Below are positions 1 through 8,551 of a stretch of 64,000 bases of DNA, in pieces. The position numbers and the translations under genes were made by a program. Every line of letters starts with the position of its first letter. The first letter of the stretch is position 1. Source of the stretch: Helicobacter trogontum. GTDB taxonomy: Bacteria; Campylobacterota; Campylobacteria; Campylobacterales; Helicobacteraceae. The stretch covers positions 55,252-119,251 of the forward strand of contig NZ_JRPL02000005.1 of NCBI RefSeq assembly GCF_000765905.2, read 5' to 3'. The notes under the pieces are model-generated. The model saw only the letters and a program-made list of their open reading frames with translations, was not told the DNA's origin and did no database searches.

Positions 1-1313
1 TTGCTAGCACGCACAAGCCCCCAACCATCTTTAAATACCACTCTCACCCCATCAATACTAATAATGTCTATAATCTCTGGAAAATCTGTTGTCCTACCTT
101 CTTTTTGCTCCTTTAAAATCTTTTGTAAATCATCTTGTAATCTAGCAATAATATGGAACTTTTGTGTTTCATCAGTATGTATTTTTTCTTCTTGTGTGCT
201 ATAGAGTTTTGGTAAAGATTTTATAGTATCTTCTAGTGTCGCAATGGGCGTTTGTAAATTTTTATGAGTTTGATTTTCTTTGTAAATCAACTCTAGAATC
301 CGCAGTGCAGCATAAATTGCATCATCATAACCAAAATATCGATCATTAAAAAATATGTGCCCACTCATCTCACATGCAAGCTGTGCATTTAGCTCTTTTA
401 GTTTCACTTTGAGATTGCTATGCCCTGTCTTATACATAACGCTCTTTCCGATAGCATTAATATAATCATACATAACTTGCGAACATTTGACTTCACCTAT
501 TATAGTTGGACTATCAATTGTTTTTGCAATATCTCGTGCAAAAAGGATAGCCAACTCATCACCCTTAAAGTTGTGATTCTGTGAAATGAGTGCTACCCGA
601 TCTGCATCACCATCAAACGCAATACCAATGTGAGCATTATGTGTTTTTAGAGCTTCATGTATATCAATTAAATTGTGCTCTTCGCTTGGGTCTGGGTGGT
701 GATTTGGAAAAGTGCCATCTGGTTCAAAAAATAAAGGGACGATTTGTAAATCGAGATTTTCTATAATTTTTGCCAAGGCAATACCTGCTACACCATTACC
801 GCAATCAAATACTATTTTCTCTTTAAAATTCCTTAATGTTGCAAATTCTTTTGTCATGTAATCTATGTAGGATTCTAGCACATTTAGCTTTACTGAATCT
901 TTTAGTGTAACATGAGGCACAATAGCGCTTTCCATTTTTTTACCAATTTCTTCTATCTGTTTACCATAAAATGGTGCTTTATTGATTGTAATTTTAAACC
1001 CATTATATTGTGGTGGATTGTGTGATCCTGTAATCATAATCGAGCTTTTAATATCTGTATTGAAAGTGCAATAATAAGCAACTGGTGTGGGTATCATACC
1101 AAGATTAAAAACCTCCAACCCATTTGCTTGCAATCCATAACAAAGCCATTCAAATAAAGTTGGACTATGTGTTCTTGCATCATACCCAATAGCAACTTTG
1201 CTATCATACTTCTTAATCTCTTCCCCTAGTAAATAGCCAATTTTTGTTACCACTTCTTTTGTTAAATCAACCTCAAAAATACCTCTGATATCGTATTCAC
1301 GAAAAATCGACAT
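1..1313 (-). CDS. algC: Phosphomannomutase/phosphoglucomutase (C-terminus cut by window edge)
   Basis: Interconverts hexose 6-phosphate and 1-phosphate, feeding GDP-mannose and UDP-glucose for surface polysaccharide. The reading frame opens at an ATG at 1313 behind AAGGGG and runs off the left edge, so about 437 residues are visible of a family usually near 455-460. Seen in the translation: N-terminal FREYDIRG, the phosphoserine loop TGSHNPP with Ser near residue 97, the Mg-binding DGDADR near residue 234, and the sugar-recognition EMSGH near residue 313. These are the signature elements of the alpha-D-phosphohexomutase family. It stands alone on this strand. GDP-mannose made through it would be the precursor for the GDP-sugar operon at 14.8-17.7 kb. 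Substrate preference (mannose versus glucose) cannot be read from the sequence. Confidence 0.93.
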   Translation of the reverse strand, partial: MSIFREYDIRGIFEVDLTKEVVTKIGYLLGEEIKKYDSKVAIGYDARTHSPTLFEWLCYGLQANGLEVFNLGMIPTPVAYYCTFNTDIKSSIMITGSHNPPQYNGFKITINKAPFYGKQIEEIGKKMESAIVPHVTLKDSVKLNVLESYIDYMTKEFATLRNFKEKIVFDCGNGVAGIALAKIIENLDLQIVPLFFEPDGTFPNHHPDPSEEHNLIDIHEALKTHNAHIGIAFDGDADRVALISQNHNFKGDELAILFARDIAKTIDSPTIIGEVKCSQVMYDYINAIGKSVMYKTGHSNLKVKLKELNAQLACEMSGHIFFNDRYFGYDDAIYAALRILELIYKENQTHKNLQTPIATLEDTIKSLPKLYSTQEEKIHTDETQKFHIIARLQDDLQKILKEQKEGRTTDFPEIIDIISIDGVRVVFKDGWGLVRAS

Positions 1314-1566
1314 ACAATCCCCTTAGTAATCAAATAAAAATTTATTGTAGCATAAAGCTTTATAGCTATGCAAATTGGCACTCAATTTTACACACCCATA
1401 CTTATAAAATATTATCCATATAGAATCTTAATCAAAGTTCTAGAATCTAGGTCATCTTATATCCGCTTTTGAACGTAGAGTCTATTCTCTAGCTGCTTTA
1501 TAAGCAAATAGAGAATATTGCAAAATATTTGAAATATTTCAGTGGATTTAGAGAAGTAAAATAGTA

Positions 1567-2250
1567 TTAGAATATATACGAATATCCTAGATGAATTACA
1601 TGTGTATTAAGAAAGATTCCACTTTTATCATTGCTTGAAATACCTTTAGGAGTAGCTTGAGCAGATAATGCCTGAATCTTTGCACCGATTTCTACCCTAT
1701 GCGATTCTGCAAAAGTCGCAGAAATACCAACATTAATAGGAATATTAAAGCCATTGTAATTGTAGCCATTATTAAAGAAATCAACTAAGGCTTGATCCCC
1801 ACTTACACCCATGATACCATAGCCAAGTCCAAAGCCCACATACGCACCAAGACTAAAGCTATCAAGGTTTAGGAAGTTTAGCATCGCATCAACATTCAAT
1901 GTAATGTTTTGAAATGATAGATTGCCATTGGCAAATGTATTAGATATTTTTCTACTGCCATTAAAGTCATAACCCAAATAACCTCTCACACCAACAAGCG
2001 GTATAAAAAAATGTTGATAACCTACATTTGCACCTACATTAAATGTGGTAGCCATAGTATCTCCAAATATTGCATTTACAGCACTATCAGGAAATCTATC
2101 ACCATTTGCTCCTTGCATACTTATGCTAAAAAGTGAAACACCTCCATGCACACCTACAAAAAGACCACTTTTTTCTTCAGCCATAGCAGTATTGCTAAAT
2201 CCAATTGCACATACTACGCTTGCAGCTATTACGCTCAGGGTTTTTCTCAT
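1567..2250 (-). CDS. Outer-membrane beta-barrel protein
   Basis: A 227-residue exported protein. Residues 1-24 form a signal peptide (basic MRK, hydrophobic core, cleavage after AMA). The mature part alternates polar and hydrophobic residues with many Gly and aromatics, and ends in GYSYIF; a terminal Phe is the usual C-terminal signature of barrels assembled by the BAM complex. Size and ending fit the small 8-stranded Helicobacter outer-membrane proteins. Ribosome-binding site AAGGAT precedes the ATG. A run of 13 T on the coding strand lies about 76-88 nt upstream of the start, suggesting length-dependent expression. It shares the SYIF ending with the protein at 48808-49452. Ligand or function is unknown. 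Confidence 0.85.
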   Translation of the reverse strand: MRKTLSVIAASVVCAIGFSNTAMAEEKSGLFVGVHGGVSLFSISMQGANGDRFPDSAVNAIFGDTMATTFNVGANVGYQHFFIPLVGVRGYLGYDFNGSRKISNTFANGNLSFQNITLNVDAMLNFLNLDSFSLGAYVGFGLGYGIMGVSGDQALVDFFNNGYNYNGFNIPINVGISATFAESHRVEIGAKIQALSAQATPKGISSNDKSGIFLNTHVIHLGYSYIF

Positions 2251-2325
2251 TATTTATCCTTTTATATTAAAAATTTACCTTTCGGTAGTAGTGAAGTTTA
2301 ACAAAAGATAAACACAACTCAAAAC

Positions 2326-2338
2326 AAAAAAAAAAAAA
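2326..2338 (-). promoter_or_regulatory. T13 homopolymer tract in OMP promoter region
   Basis: Thirteen consecutive A on the given strand (T13 on the coding strand of the OMP gene), 76-88 nt before its ATG. A candidate -10 (TATCTT, about 2303-2308) lies roughly 17 nt downstream, which would put the tract at the -35 position. In H. pylori, poly-T tracts in OMP promoters (for example sabA) tune transcription by slipped-strand changes. The placement is seen; the role is inferred. Confidence 0.5.
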
Positions 2339-3026
2339 CGATTTTTCTAAATATTTTTGGAAAAAAAGTAACATTTTTATGGAATATTCTTACACTTTTC
2401 ATTAAAAGCAATATAATCTTTGTTGAAAAATGTGAAGAAAGATTGAAAAGCATTATAAAATGATGCATGTAAAAGTGTTTTACTTTTACAATCCCTTTGA
2501 TTTTCATTTAGATTCCATTTGAGACTTGTTTTAAAGCTTTTTTGAGACACTTTAGTATAGATACTTTGTGAGATTTTTGCAGGTCTGTTTAAGAATTTGT
2601 GTCCTCTTTTTGATATCTCCTAAAGGCTTCATTTAAAAAAGAGATATGCGAAATCTTTTTAGAATCTCTAGTTAAAATGTCTTATTATTTTCTTTAGAAT
2701 CTTTGGCTTAAAAGCTTAGATTTCATTACAAAGACTAGAAATTTAGAGCATAAAAGGCTTTTCTTATAAGCTAGACTTGTAGAGCTTTAACAAGTCTTTT
2801 TGTGAATTATGCTAGATTCTACTTTTAGATGTCAGTGTAAAATCTTTTTAAATGTCTTTGCAAATCTGCACACATTCTGTGTGAATCTTTTCTCACTTTC
2901 ATAATTCTTTGGTATTTTTATACGCTTGTTTTGTATTTTCTTGCGATAGAAAACTCTAAAAGCATTTACCAAAAATGCAATTTTTTAGATAATATCGGTC
3001 TTCTAAAGATTCTATAAGGTTTTTAT
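2339..3026. other. Gene-free spacer
   Basis: About 690 bases between the divergent OMP gene and the ABC operon. No credible protein gene is visible. It holds a 9-bp hairpin (TGTAAAAGT at 2468-2476 with its complement at 2482-2490) and the orphan terminator-like hairpin at 2773. The promoter for the ABC operon must lie near its right end. Confidence 0.4.
2773..2801 (+). terminator. Orphan intrinsic-terminator-like hairpin
   Basis: Stem AGACTTGT (2773-2780) pairs with ACAAGTCT (2790-2797) across a 9-nt loop, followed by TTTT. This is terminator geometry on the + strand, but no + strand protein gene lies upstream in the window. It may end a small RNA or be chance in AT-rich DNA. Confidence 0.35.
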
Positions 3027-3731
3027 TTGGAAAATTTCTTTCGCATTTTTGTTTTTTGTCTAATCGTAGGACTTGGTTTCTATTTTACTTTTCCTTATGG
3101 CTTAAGTAGTGCTGATTTACATGCAACCTTTAAAAGCATTGGAATCACATTGATACTTACCACTGGCGGAGTTTTTATAAGTATTATTGTCGGTGTTTTA
3201 CTTGCGTTTTTACGTATGCTGCAAATACGCATTTTAAACTTTCTTATTGATGAATATATCGATATTTTGCGTGGCACACCTCTCCTTATTCAACTTTTAG
3301 TGTTTGCATATATTGTATTTGCAACACTAAATGATAACTTTTTGGCTGCCCTTGTTGCTATCGGTTTAAACTCATCAGCATATATAGCAGAAATAGTGAG
3401 AGCTGGAATACAAAGTGTGGATAAAGGACAAATGGATGCTGGTAGAGCTATGGGGCTAACACATTCTGCAACAATGCGTCATATAATTATGCCTCAAGCG
3501 ATTAAAAATATCTTACCTAGTCTTGCAAATGAATTTATTGTTGTTTTTAAAGAAACCTCTGTTGTTGGGCTAATCAGCGTGAATGATTTGACAATGCAAG
3601 CAAAAGCGTTACAAGCCGTTTTATATAATCCAACACCATATATATTTGCAGGGGTATTTTACTACATGTGTGTGAAAATATTTTCATGGCTTACGCAACT
3701 TTTGGAGAGGGAGTTACACAAACATGATTAA
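3027..3731 (+). CDS. Polar amino-acid ABC transporter permease
   Basis: Inner-membrane subunit of an amino-acid importer of the HisM/GlnP family, 234 residues with about five membrane spans. The cytoplasmic EAA loop that docks the ATPase is present near residues 130-160 (EIVRAG, then DAGRAMGL). Start is TTG at 3027 behind TAAGG; no better ATG precedes the first membrane segment. It is first of three genes: its end overlaps the ATPase start by 8 nt, and the binding protein follows. One permease gene implies a homodimeric channel. Substrate is not readable; cystine, arginine or glutamine are possible. Confidence 0.9.
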   Translation: MENFFRIFVFCLIVGLGFYFTFPYGLSSADLHATFKSIGITLILTTGGVFISIIVGVLLAFLRMLQIRILNFLIDEYIDILRGTPLLIQLLVFAYIVFATLNDNFLAALVAIGLNSSAYIAEIVRAGIQSVDKGQMDAGRAMGLTHSATMRHIIMPQAIKNILPSLANEFIVVFKETSVVGLISVNDLTMQAKALQAVLYNPTPYIFAGVFYYMCVKIFSWLTQLLERELHKHD

Positions 3732-4452
3732 AGTACATAATCTTGTAAAAAGTTATGGTGAAAATACAATCTTGCATGGAATTACAACGCAGATTAAAGA
3801 AGGTGAAGTGGTAGCCATAATAGGTCCTAGCGGTGGTGGGAAAAGCACCTTTTTACGTTGTCTTAATCTACTTGAAACTCCAACAAGCGGACAAATCATT
3901 GTTGATGGCATAGATATTATGGATTCTAAAACAGATATTAATAAGGTGCGTCAAAAGGTTAGCATGGTTTTTCAACATTTTAATCTGTTTCATAACAAGA
4001 ATGTGATAGAAAATCTTATATTGGCACCCATCCAAACAGGAATTATGACAAAAGATGAGGCAATGCAAAAGGCTAGAAGCTTATTAAAGCGTGTTGGACT
4101 TTTAGAAAAAGAGAGTATAAAACCATCAAAGCTTTCAGGTGGACAAAAACAACGCATTGCCATTGCTCGAAGCTTATGTATGAATCCTAACGTCATCTTA
4201 TTTGATGAGCCAACTTCAGCCCTTGATCCAGAAATGGTTGGCGAGGTGTTAGCATTAATGCAAGAACTTGCAAAAGATGGTATGACAATGGTTGTCGTTA
4301 CACACGAAATGGGCTTTGCAAAAAATGTTGCAAATAGAATCTTATTTATGGAGCAAGGACAAATTATTGTTGATGATACTCCAGATAAGGTTTTTAATAC
4401 ACCAAAAAATGAACGCTTGAAAGAGTTTCTTAACAAGGTTTTAAATCATTAG
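3724..4452 (+). CDS. Polar amino-acid ABC transporter ATP-binding protein (GlnQ type)
   Basis: ATPase subunit of the importer, 242 residues, the standard length for the family. Seen in order: Walker [10 protein letters not shown] near residue 33, Q-loop [12 protein letters not shown] signature LSGGQKQR near residue 137, Walker [14 protein letters not shown], and the H-switch VVTHEMGF. These match the PAAT subfamily (GlnQ/HisP/ArtP). The ATG overlaps the permease end by 8 nt, pointing to translational coupling. The binding-protein gene starts 11 nt after its stop. Confidence 0.94.
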   Translation: MIKVHNLVKSYGENTILHGITTQIKEGEVVAIIGPSGGGKSTFLRCLNLLETPTSGQIIVDGIDIMDSKTDINKVRQKVSMVFQHFNLFHNKNVIENLILAPIQTGIMTKDEAMQKARSLLKRVGLLEKESIKPSKLSGGQKQRIAIARSLCMNPNVILFDEPTSALDPEMVGEVLALMQELAKDGMTMVVVTHEMGFAKNVANRILFMEQGQIIVDDTPDKVFNTPKNERLKEFLNKVLNH

Positions 4453-4463
4453 AAAGGTTGTTT

Positions 4464-5237
4464 ATGAAGAAAATATTGCAGTTATTATGTGTTGGTTTTA
4501 TATTCTTTTTTGTTGCTTGTAGTAAAGAGAATACATGTGGTGGGAATGATAAGGAGTTACGGGTTGGTTTAAATGCGGAATATCCGCCATTTGAATATAA
4601 AAAAGATGCAGAAATTGTGGGCTTTGATATCGACTTGCTTGATGCAATTAGTAAAAAGGTGGGTTTTACATATACCTTAAATCACATGAGTTTTGATGGT
4701 CTTATACCCGCATTAAAGGCATGCAAAATTGACATGATTATATCAAGCATGAGTGCAACACAGGAACGCATGAAACAAGTAGATTTTAGTATCCCATATT
4801 ATGAAGGTGAAACTTTATATATAAAACGAAAAGATAATAATGAAATAAATGATAAAGATTCTATCAGAGGGAAAAGAGTTGGGGTATTCCTTGGTACAGT
4901 GCAAGAGCAAGCTGCACAGAAAATGAAGAATGATTACAAGATTAATGTGGTCATGAGTGAAAGTATTTTAGGTGCTATATTAAACCTTAAATCTGGCAAA
5001 GTTGATGTGGTATTAGCAGATTATGCAACCGCACAAGGTTATCTTAGAGAGTATGGAGAACTTATAGGATTCTATCGTGAGAAAGATGGTAGCGAGGGAT
5101 TATCTATCGCATTTGATAAGGGTAAACACGCAGAACTATTGGCTAAAATTGATAATGCTATAAAAGAGCTTAAGGAAAGTGGGGAGTATGATAAACTTCT
5201 TATTAAACATAATTTAAAAGATGCAAACTTGAAATAG
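4464..5237 (+). CDS. Amino-acid ABC transporter substrate-binding lipoprotein
   Basis: Captures the substrate for the permease and ATPase encoded just upstream. About 257 residues. The start is placed at ATG 4464 rather than TTG 4458 because AAAGG ends at 4457 and needs room. Residues 1-19 are a lipoprotein signal with lipobox FVAC. The mature part is a family-3 solute-binding fold: LRVGLNAEYPPFEY, then GFDIDLLDAI, the ligand-site run MIISSMSAT, and GKRVGVFLGT in the second lobe. Lipid anchoring of the binding protein in a Gram-negative cell is somewhat unusual but known in Campylobacterota. A terminator-like hairpin follows at 5363. Confidence 0.9.
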   Translation: MKKILQLLCVGFIFFFVACSKENTCGGNDKELRVGLNAEYPPFEYKKDAEIVGFDIDLLDAISKKVGFTYTLNHMSFDGLIPALKACKIDMIISSMSATQERMKQVDFSIPYYEGETLYIKRKDNNEINDKDSIRGKRVGVFLGTVQEQAAQKMKNDYKINVVMSESILGAILNLKSGKVDVVLADYATAQGYLREYGELIGFYREKDGSEGLSIAFDKGKHAELLAKIDNAIKELKESGEYDKLLIKHNLKDANLK

Positions 5238-5362
5238 TTTCATGAGATATTGTGCAGCAAGGATAAATTTGGAAACAAAGCTTAGTGATAATGATTACAC
5301 GAGAGTATTATTATAACCTGCTTATATGAGAGCCTATTGATGTAGTTGCAACAATAGTGTTT

Positions 5363-5398
5363 CTTGAGTTAAAATAAACTTATTATTTTTAACTCAAG
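5363..5398 (+). terminator. Terminator-like hairpin after the ABC operon
   Basis: Perfect 12-bp stem: CTTGAGTTAAAA (5363-5374) and its complement (5387-5398), loop 12 nt, about 125 nt after the binding-protein stop. Only a short T run follows, so termination is likely but not certain. Confidence 0.5.
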
Positions 5399-5511
5399 TT
5401 TGCGTGTATATTTGCTCTCCAGTCTAATAGTCCTCTTGTAAAGCTTAGAATTTATTTACTTTAATCTCTTTATCTTGTGTATTGTTTATTATAGACACAC
5501 CAATTCATTCC

Positions 5512-5901
5512 TTAAATCTTAAGCTTTTTTCTGCTCACTTTGAAATAAAGTGTTTTATTTTTTATTACAAGCAAGGTAGCTCATTTATTAATTCTTCCCC
5601 AAATGCTAATAAATCAACTTGCAACGCTACAAATAACATGCAGAATCCTATATTTATTGCAATCATTGCATTAAAATTGAGTAGTTTGTCACTAAACATA
5701 AACAGCAAGGAAGCAAGTAAAGATTCTAATCTATACAAAAAGACTTCTTGTGTATGCCTCACAAATCTATCCATATCCATTTATATGTTATGTTTCATCA
5801 GCATAATGGATTATATAAAGTCGTTTAACATCTTGCTTCCTCTATTTAAACTACTTGCAATGTTTCTTCTACAGAGTTTTTCACCTCTGTATCCTTAATC
5901 A
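5512..5901 (-). pseudogene. Decayed small membrane-protein gene
   Basis: Coding-like sequence broken across frames. It begins MIKDTEVKNSVEET at ATG 5901 and hits a stop. Coding-like text reappears in another frame (VKRLYIIHYADET), then as an open stretch from 5780 to 5565 (starting MDMDRFVRHTQEVF, with one hydrophobic segment), then in a further frame as LVIKNKTLYFKVSRKK, ending at 5512. The amino-acid mix is protein-like rather than AT noise. The original product would be about 130 residues. I do not recognise the family. Confidence 0.4.
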
Positions 5902-6615
5902 TGACATTCTCTACACATTATATAAAAGTTTATGTTTGATTGCAGAGTAAGTTTAGTCTCTTCATAGCTTTTAGAATCATTTAAAATGTTTTATTCTTTA
6001 GCAAAACCACACTACTGCAATCACGCTTTGCCTTAAGAACAAAGCTTTAGCATTTATAAAAGCAAACAAAAAACGGCACATATGCAGTATTTAAGCTTAG
6101 CAAGATGGAAGCAATCATAAGCACCTTTAGTAAAAGACTTTTATATAATCCCCACATAAAAATACCCAAGAAGGGTTGGTTTAAAGATAAAACTTTTTAC
6201 AACAATGTCTCTATAAAAACGTCTTCATACAATTTTAAAAGTATTAGAGGATACAATACGTTTTAATTTAAGCTTATAGAAAGCCTTATATAACATGTAG
6301 ATATATTCATGCAATCAGTCCTATCTAGACTTGCAATAAGGTATCATAAAATTTTGGTAGCAGGAGAATAGGAATTTATAAGTAAATAACTCTTATATAA
6401 ATATATCTATTAGGTTAAAAGGGTAATAAATCTTGAATGAAAGGTAAGATTTATTATCATGAAGTTATACATCTGACTCTCAATGCTTACTTAAGTTAAA
6501 GCTCATTCAACCCTACCCTACCGCCAAAACACTTATAAGAGAGAATTTAAAAAATCACAAAAAACTCCCCTTCTATTGAATAACCCCGCCATATACAATA
6601 AAAAACAAGATATCT
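5902..6615. other. Largely gene-free spacer
   Basis: Apart from the possible remnant at 6105-6266, I see no gene, RNA or strong repeat in this 0.7-kb stretch between the decayed gene and the 3' end of the FapA-like gene. Confidence 0.4.
6105..6266 (+). CDS. Possible 53-residue remnant or small protein
   Basis: Open frame MEAIISTFSKRLLYNP... rich in Lys, Ser and aromatics, with no clear ribosome-binding site. Coding-like text continues a little upstream of the ATG in the same frame (GTYAVFKLSK), so it may be the tail of a lost gene. The function is not recognised. Confidence 0.2.
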   Translation: MEAIISTFSKRLLYNPHIKIPKKGWFKDKTFYNNVSIKTSSYNFKSIRGYNTF

Positions 6616-8460
6616 TTATTGCTCTATCTTCTCCATTAGCCCATCATCATCAATCGACACCTCAAACATATCAGAATCCTGGGTAAAAATCTTATTTGTT
6701 GCAGGCGGAAAATGACGTGTCAGAATGATTTGATTGCTATCTTTCCAGCTTGATTCTGTTGTGAGTTTTGCAATACCTAGCTTTTTTTCTATAGCCTTTC
6801 CTTTTTGCATATTTTCTGTGCGTAGCTTCTGCAACTGCGTTGCCATATCTTTTTGTTCTTTTATCTGGCGTAACAAAAGAACATAAAATCCTAATGTCTT
6901 TTTTGTCTCTGAATCAAGCTCAAAGCCCTCTTTTTTACTTCGGTCAATAACTGGTCTTAAGTTATCAATGATTGGTTTTAATTTTTGCATTTTATCCGCT
7001 AATGCCCTGCAAAATGCCACGCGTGCATTAATATTGTCCTTGAGTAATGTATCAAAATAGATAACACTTGAGAGTTTTTCTCTATTATCAAAATTTGCAA
7101 AGACATCAAAACTTATTTGATTTTCATTGCCATTAATCGCCTTTAAATGAAGTTTCTCACAGAATCTAATGTGTGTATTAGAATGCAAGTTAGAAATCAC
7201 AATGCTATCGCCAACGACCTTTGCCCCTTGTGCATCAAGCACATTAATGCTCCCGCCATATACCTTGCCACCCTCTAATTTATCAATATCAGCCTCTTTT
7301 GCGTATAATACCCCTTTGTGGATATTAATACTCGCTTCATCTGCATATAATGTCGCACTTTGATGTGTCTGTCCATTAATTGTTAACTTTTTTGCCTTGA
7401 TTACGACTTTTTCGCCCACAGTACCTTTAATATTTACCACTTCAGCTTCAATAATTGCACCATTCTGGACAGCATCCTTTGTCTTATCTGGGCAATCAAT
7501 ATCCACTTCTGCCATTTTTTCAACACCACCTAAAATACTATTTGTGCGTCCAATTTGTTGAAAGGTGCCTATGTCAATTAACCTCAACCCAGATTCTGCA
7601 AATTCCACAATACCATGCCCATCTGCCTCATATTTGACGACTTGACCTTCTTCTATTTTTCGAATGCCACTACCAGCTTCAGGTGGAGCTTTGTAGCGAA
7701 ATGTCCCACTTTCAAATTCCTTAGAATCTTGATGTGACTTACCATCTCCACTCTTTGGCGTATTTAAATGCAAGTTCTTCATATCTATAAATTCACCTTG
7801 CAAGTTTCTACCAGATGTTGGTATAGAATCTTTTAAAAAAAATCCGATAGGATCACCCTCTACAACTCCATAAAGTGCGTTTGGTAATGGACTTCTATGA
7901 TTTTCTCTACACCACTTTTCTTCTAAAAGATTGGTAAAGCCCTGCTTTTTTATATCAGCTTTCGAACGCAAAAAAATAAACCTTCGCTCTTCCATAATTG
8001 TGCATGGCGGTGTAAAATTCTCATTTATAATCTTATCTACACGCATTTTGATTTGTTCTATATTTGTAATAATAATATCTTTTTGTATAAGAAATGCGAC
8101 AATATGATCTATGAGTTGAACTTTATATTGCTCTCTATTGTCAATAAAAAAACCCTCTTTCACAATCAAAATGGCTTCTAAATGGCGATAACTAAAAGTA
8201 AAATTTAACTTTGAAAAATCATATTCTTTTGGTGTAATTTCAATATCAAATGTCTGATAAATCTCATCACTTGTTTGATTATAAGATTCTTTAAAAAAAG
8301 TTGGGGCTAATACTTTATCATCTCTTTTTAGCATTGTATGCACTTGTGCAACGTGAAAGTTGCAATCATTAAAACTCAATTCAGAATCAGCACAAAATTG
8401 CGTAAGTTCCTTAACCCAATCACGCACACCCTTGAGTTTCTTTTTCGCAAAAAAAGTCAT
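6616..8460 (-). CDS. FapA/DUF342-family polymer-forming protein
   Basis: A 614-residue cytoplasmic protein starting at ATG 8460 behind TAAGG. The N-terminal third is globular. Residues about 280-460 form short repeating beta turns (for example GAIIEAEVVNIKG, then KVYGGSINV), typical of the right-handed beta-helix in flagellar-assembly-protein-A / DUF342 proteins. The last 150 residues are charged and helical and probably coiled coil (SDTK, LLRQIKEQKDM). Members form scaffolds and some influence flagella or cell-surface assembly, but the role in Helicobacter is not settled. It is divergent from murJ, sharing a 91-bp promoter region. From memory, a protein of this type also neighbours mviN/murJ and cysS in H. 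pylori. Confidence 0.75.
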   Translation of the reverse strand: MTFFAKKKLKGVRDWVKELTQFCADSELSFNDCNFHVAQVHTMLKRDDKVLAPTFFKESYNQTSDEIYQTFDIEITPKEYDFSKLNFTFSYRHLEAILIVKEGFFIDNREQYKVQLIDHIVAFLIQKDIIITNIEQIKMRVDKIINENFTPPCTIMEERRFIFLRSKADIKKQGFTNLLEEKWCRENHRSPLPNALYGVVEGDPIGFFLKDSIPTSGRNLQGEFIDMKNLHLNTPKSGDGKSHQDSKEFESGTFRYKAPPEAGSGIRKIEEGQVVKYEADGHGIVEFAESGLRLIDIGTFQQIGRTNSILGGVEKMAEVDIDCPDKTKDAVQNGAIIEAEVVNIKGTVGEKVVIKAKKLTINGQTHQSATLYADEASINIHKGVLYAKEADIDKLEGGKVYGGSINVLDAQGAKVVGDSIVISNLHSNTHIRFCEKLHLKAINGNENQISFDVFANFDNREKLSSVIYFDTLLKDNINARVAFCRALADKMQKLKPIIDNLRPVIDRSKKEGFELDSETKKTLGFYVLLLRQIKEQKDMATQLQKLRTENMQKGKAIEKKLGIAKLTTESSWKDSNQIILTRHFPPATNKIFTQDSDMFEVSIDDDGLMEKIEQ

Positions 8461-8551
8461 TGCTTTAACCTTAAAATCAAATTTTGTTTGTTACAATAAT
8501 CAACCCAAAAAACATCATATATTCTACTATATTTTTGTAAAGAGTATAAAA

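Noticed and set aside
3990..4436. 148-codon frame antisense to the ABC ATPase gene
   Set aside because: Opposes a strongly supported gene and has no start signal; a typical shadow frame.
8360..8551. Upstream extension of MurJ
   Set aside because: Would overlap the divergent FapA-like gene; residues before 8552 are not MurJ-like.
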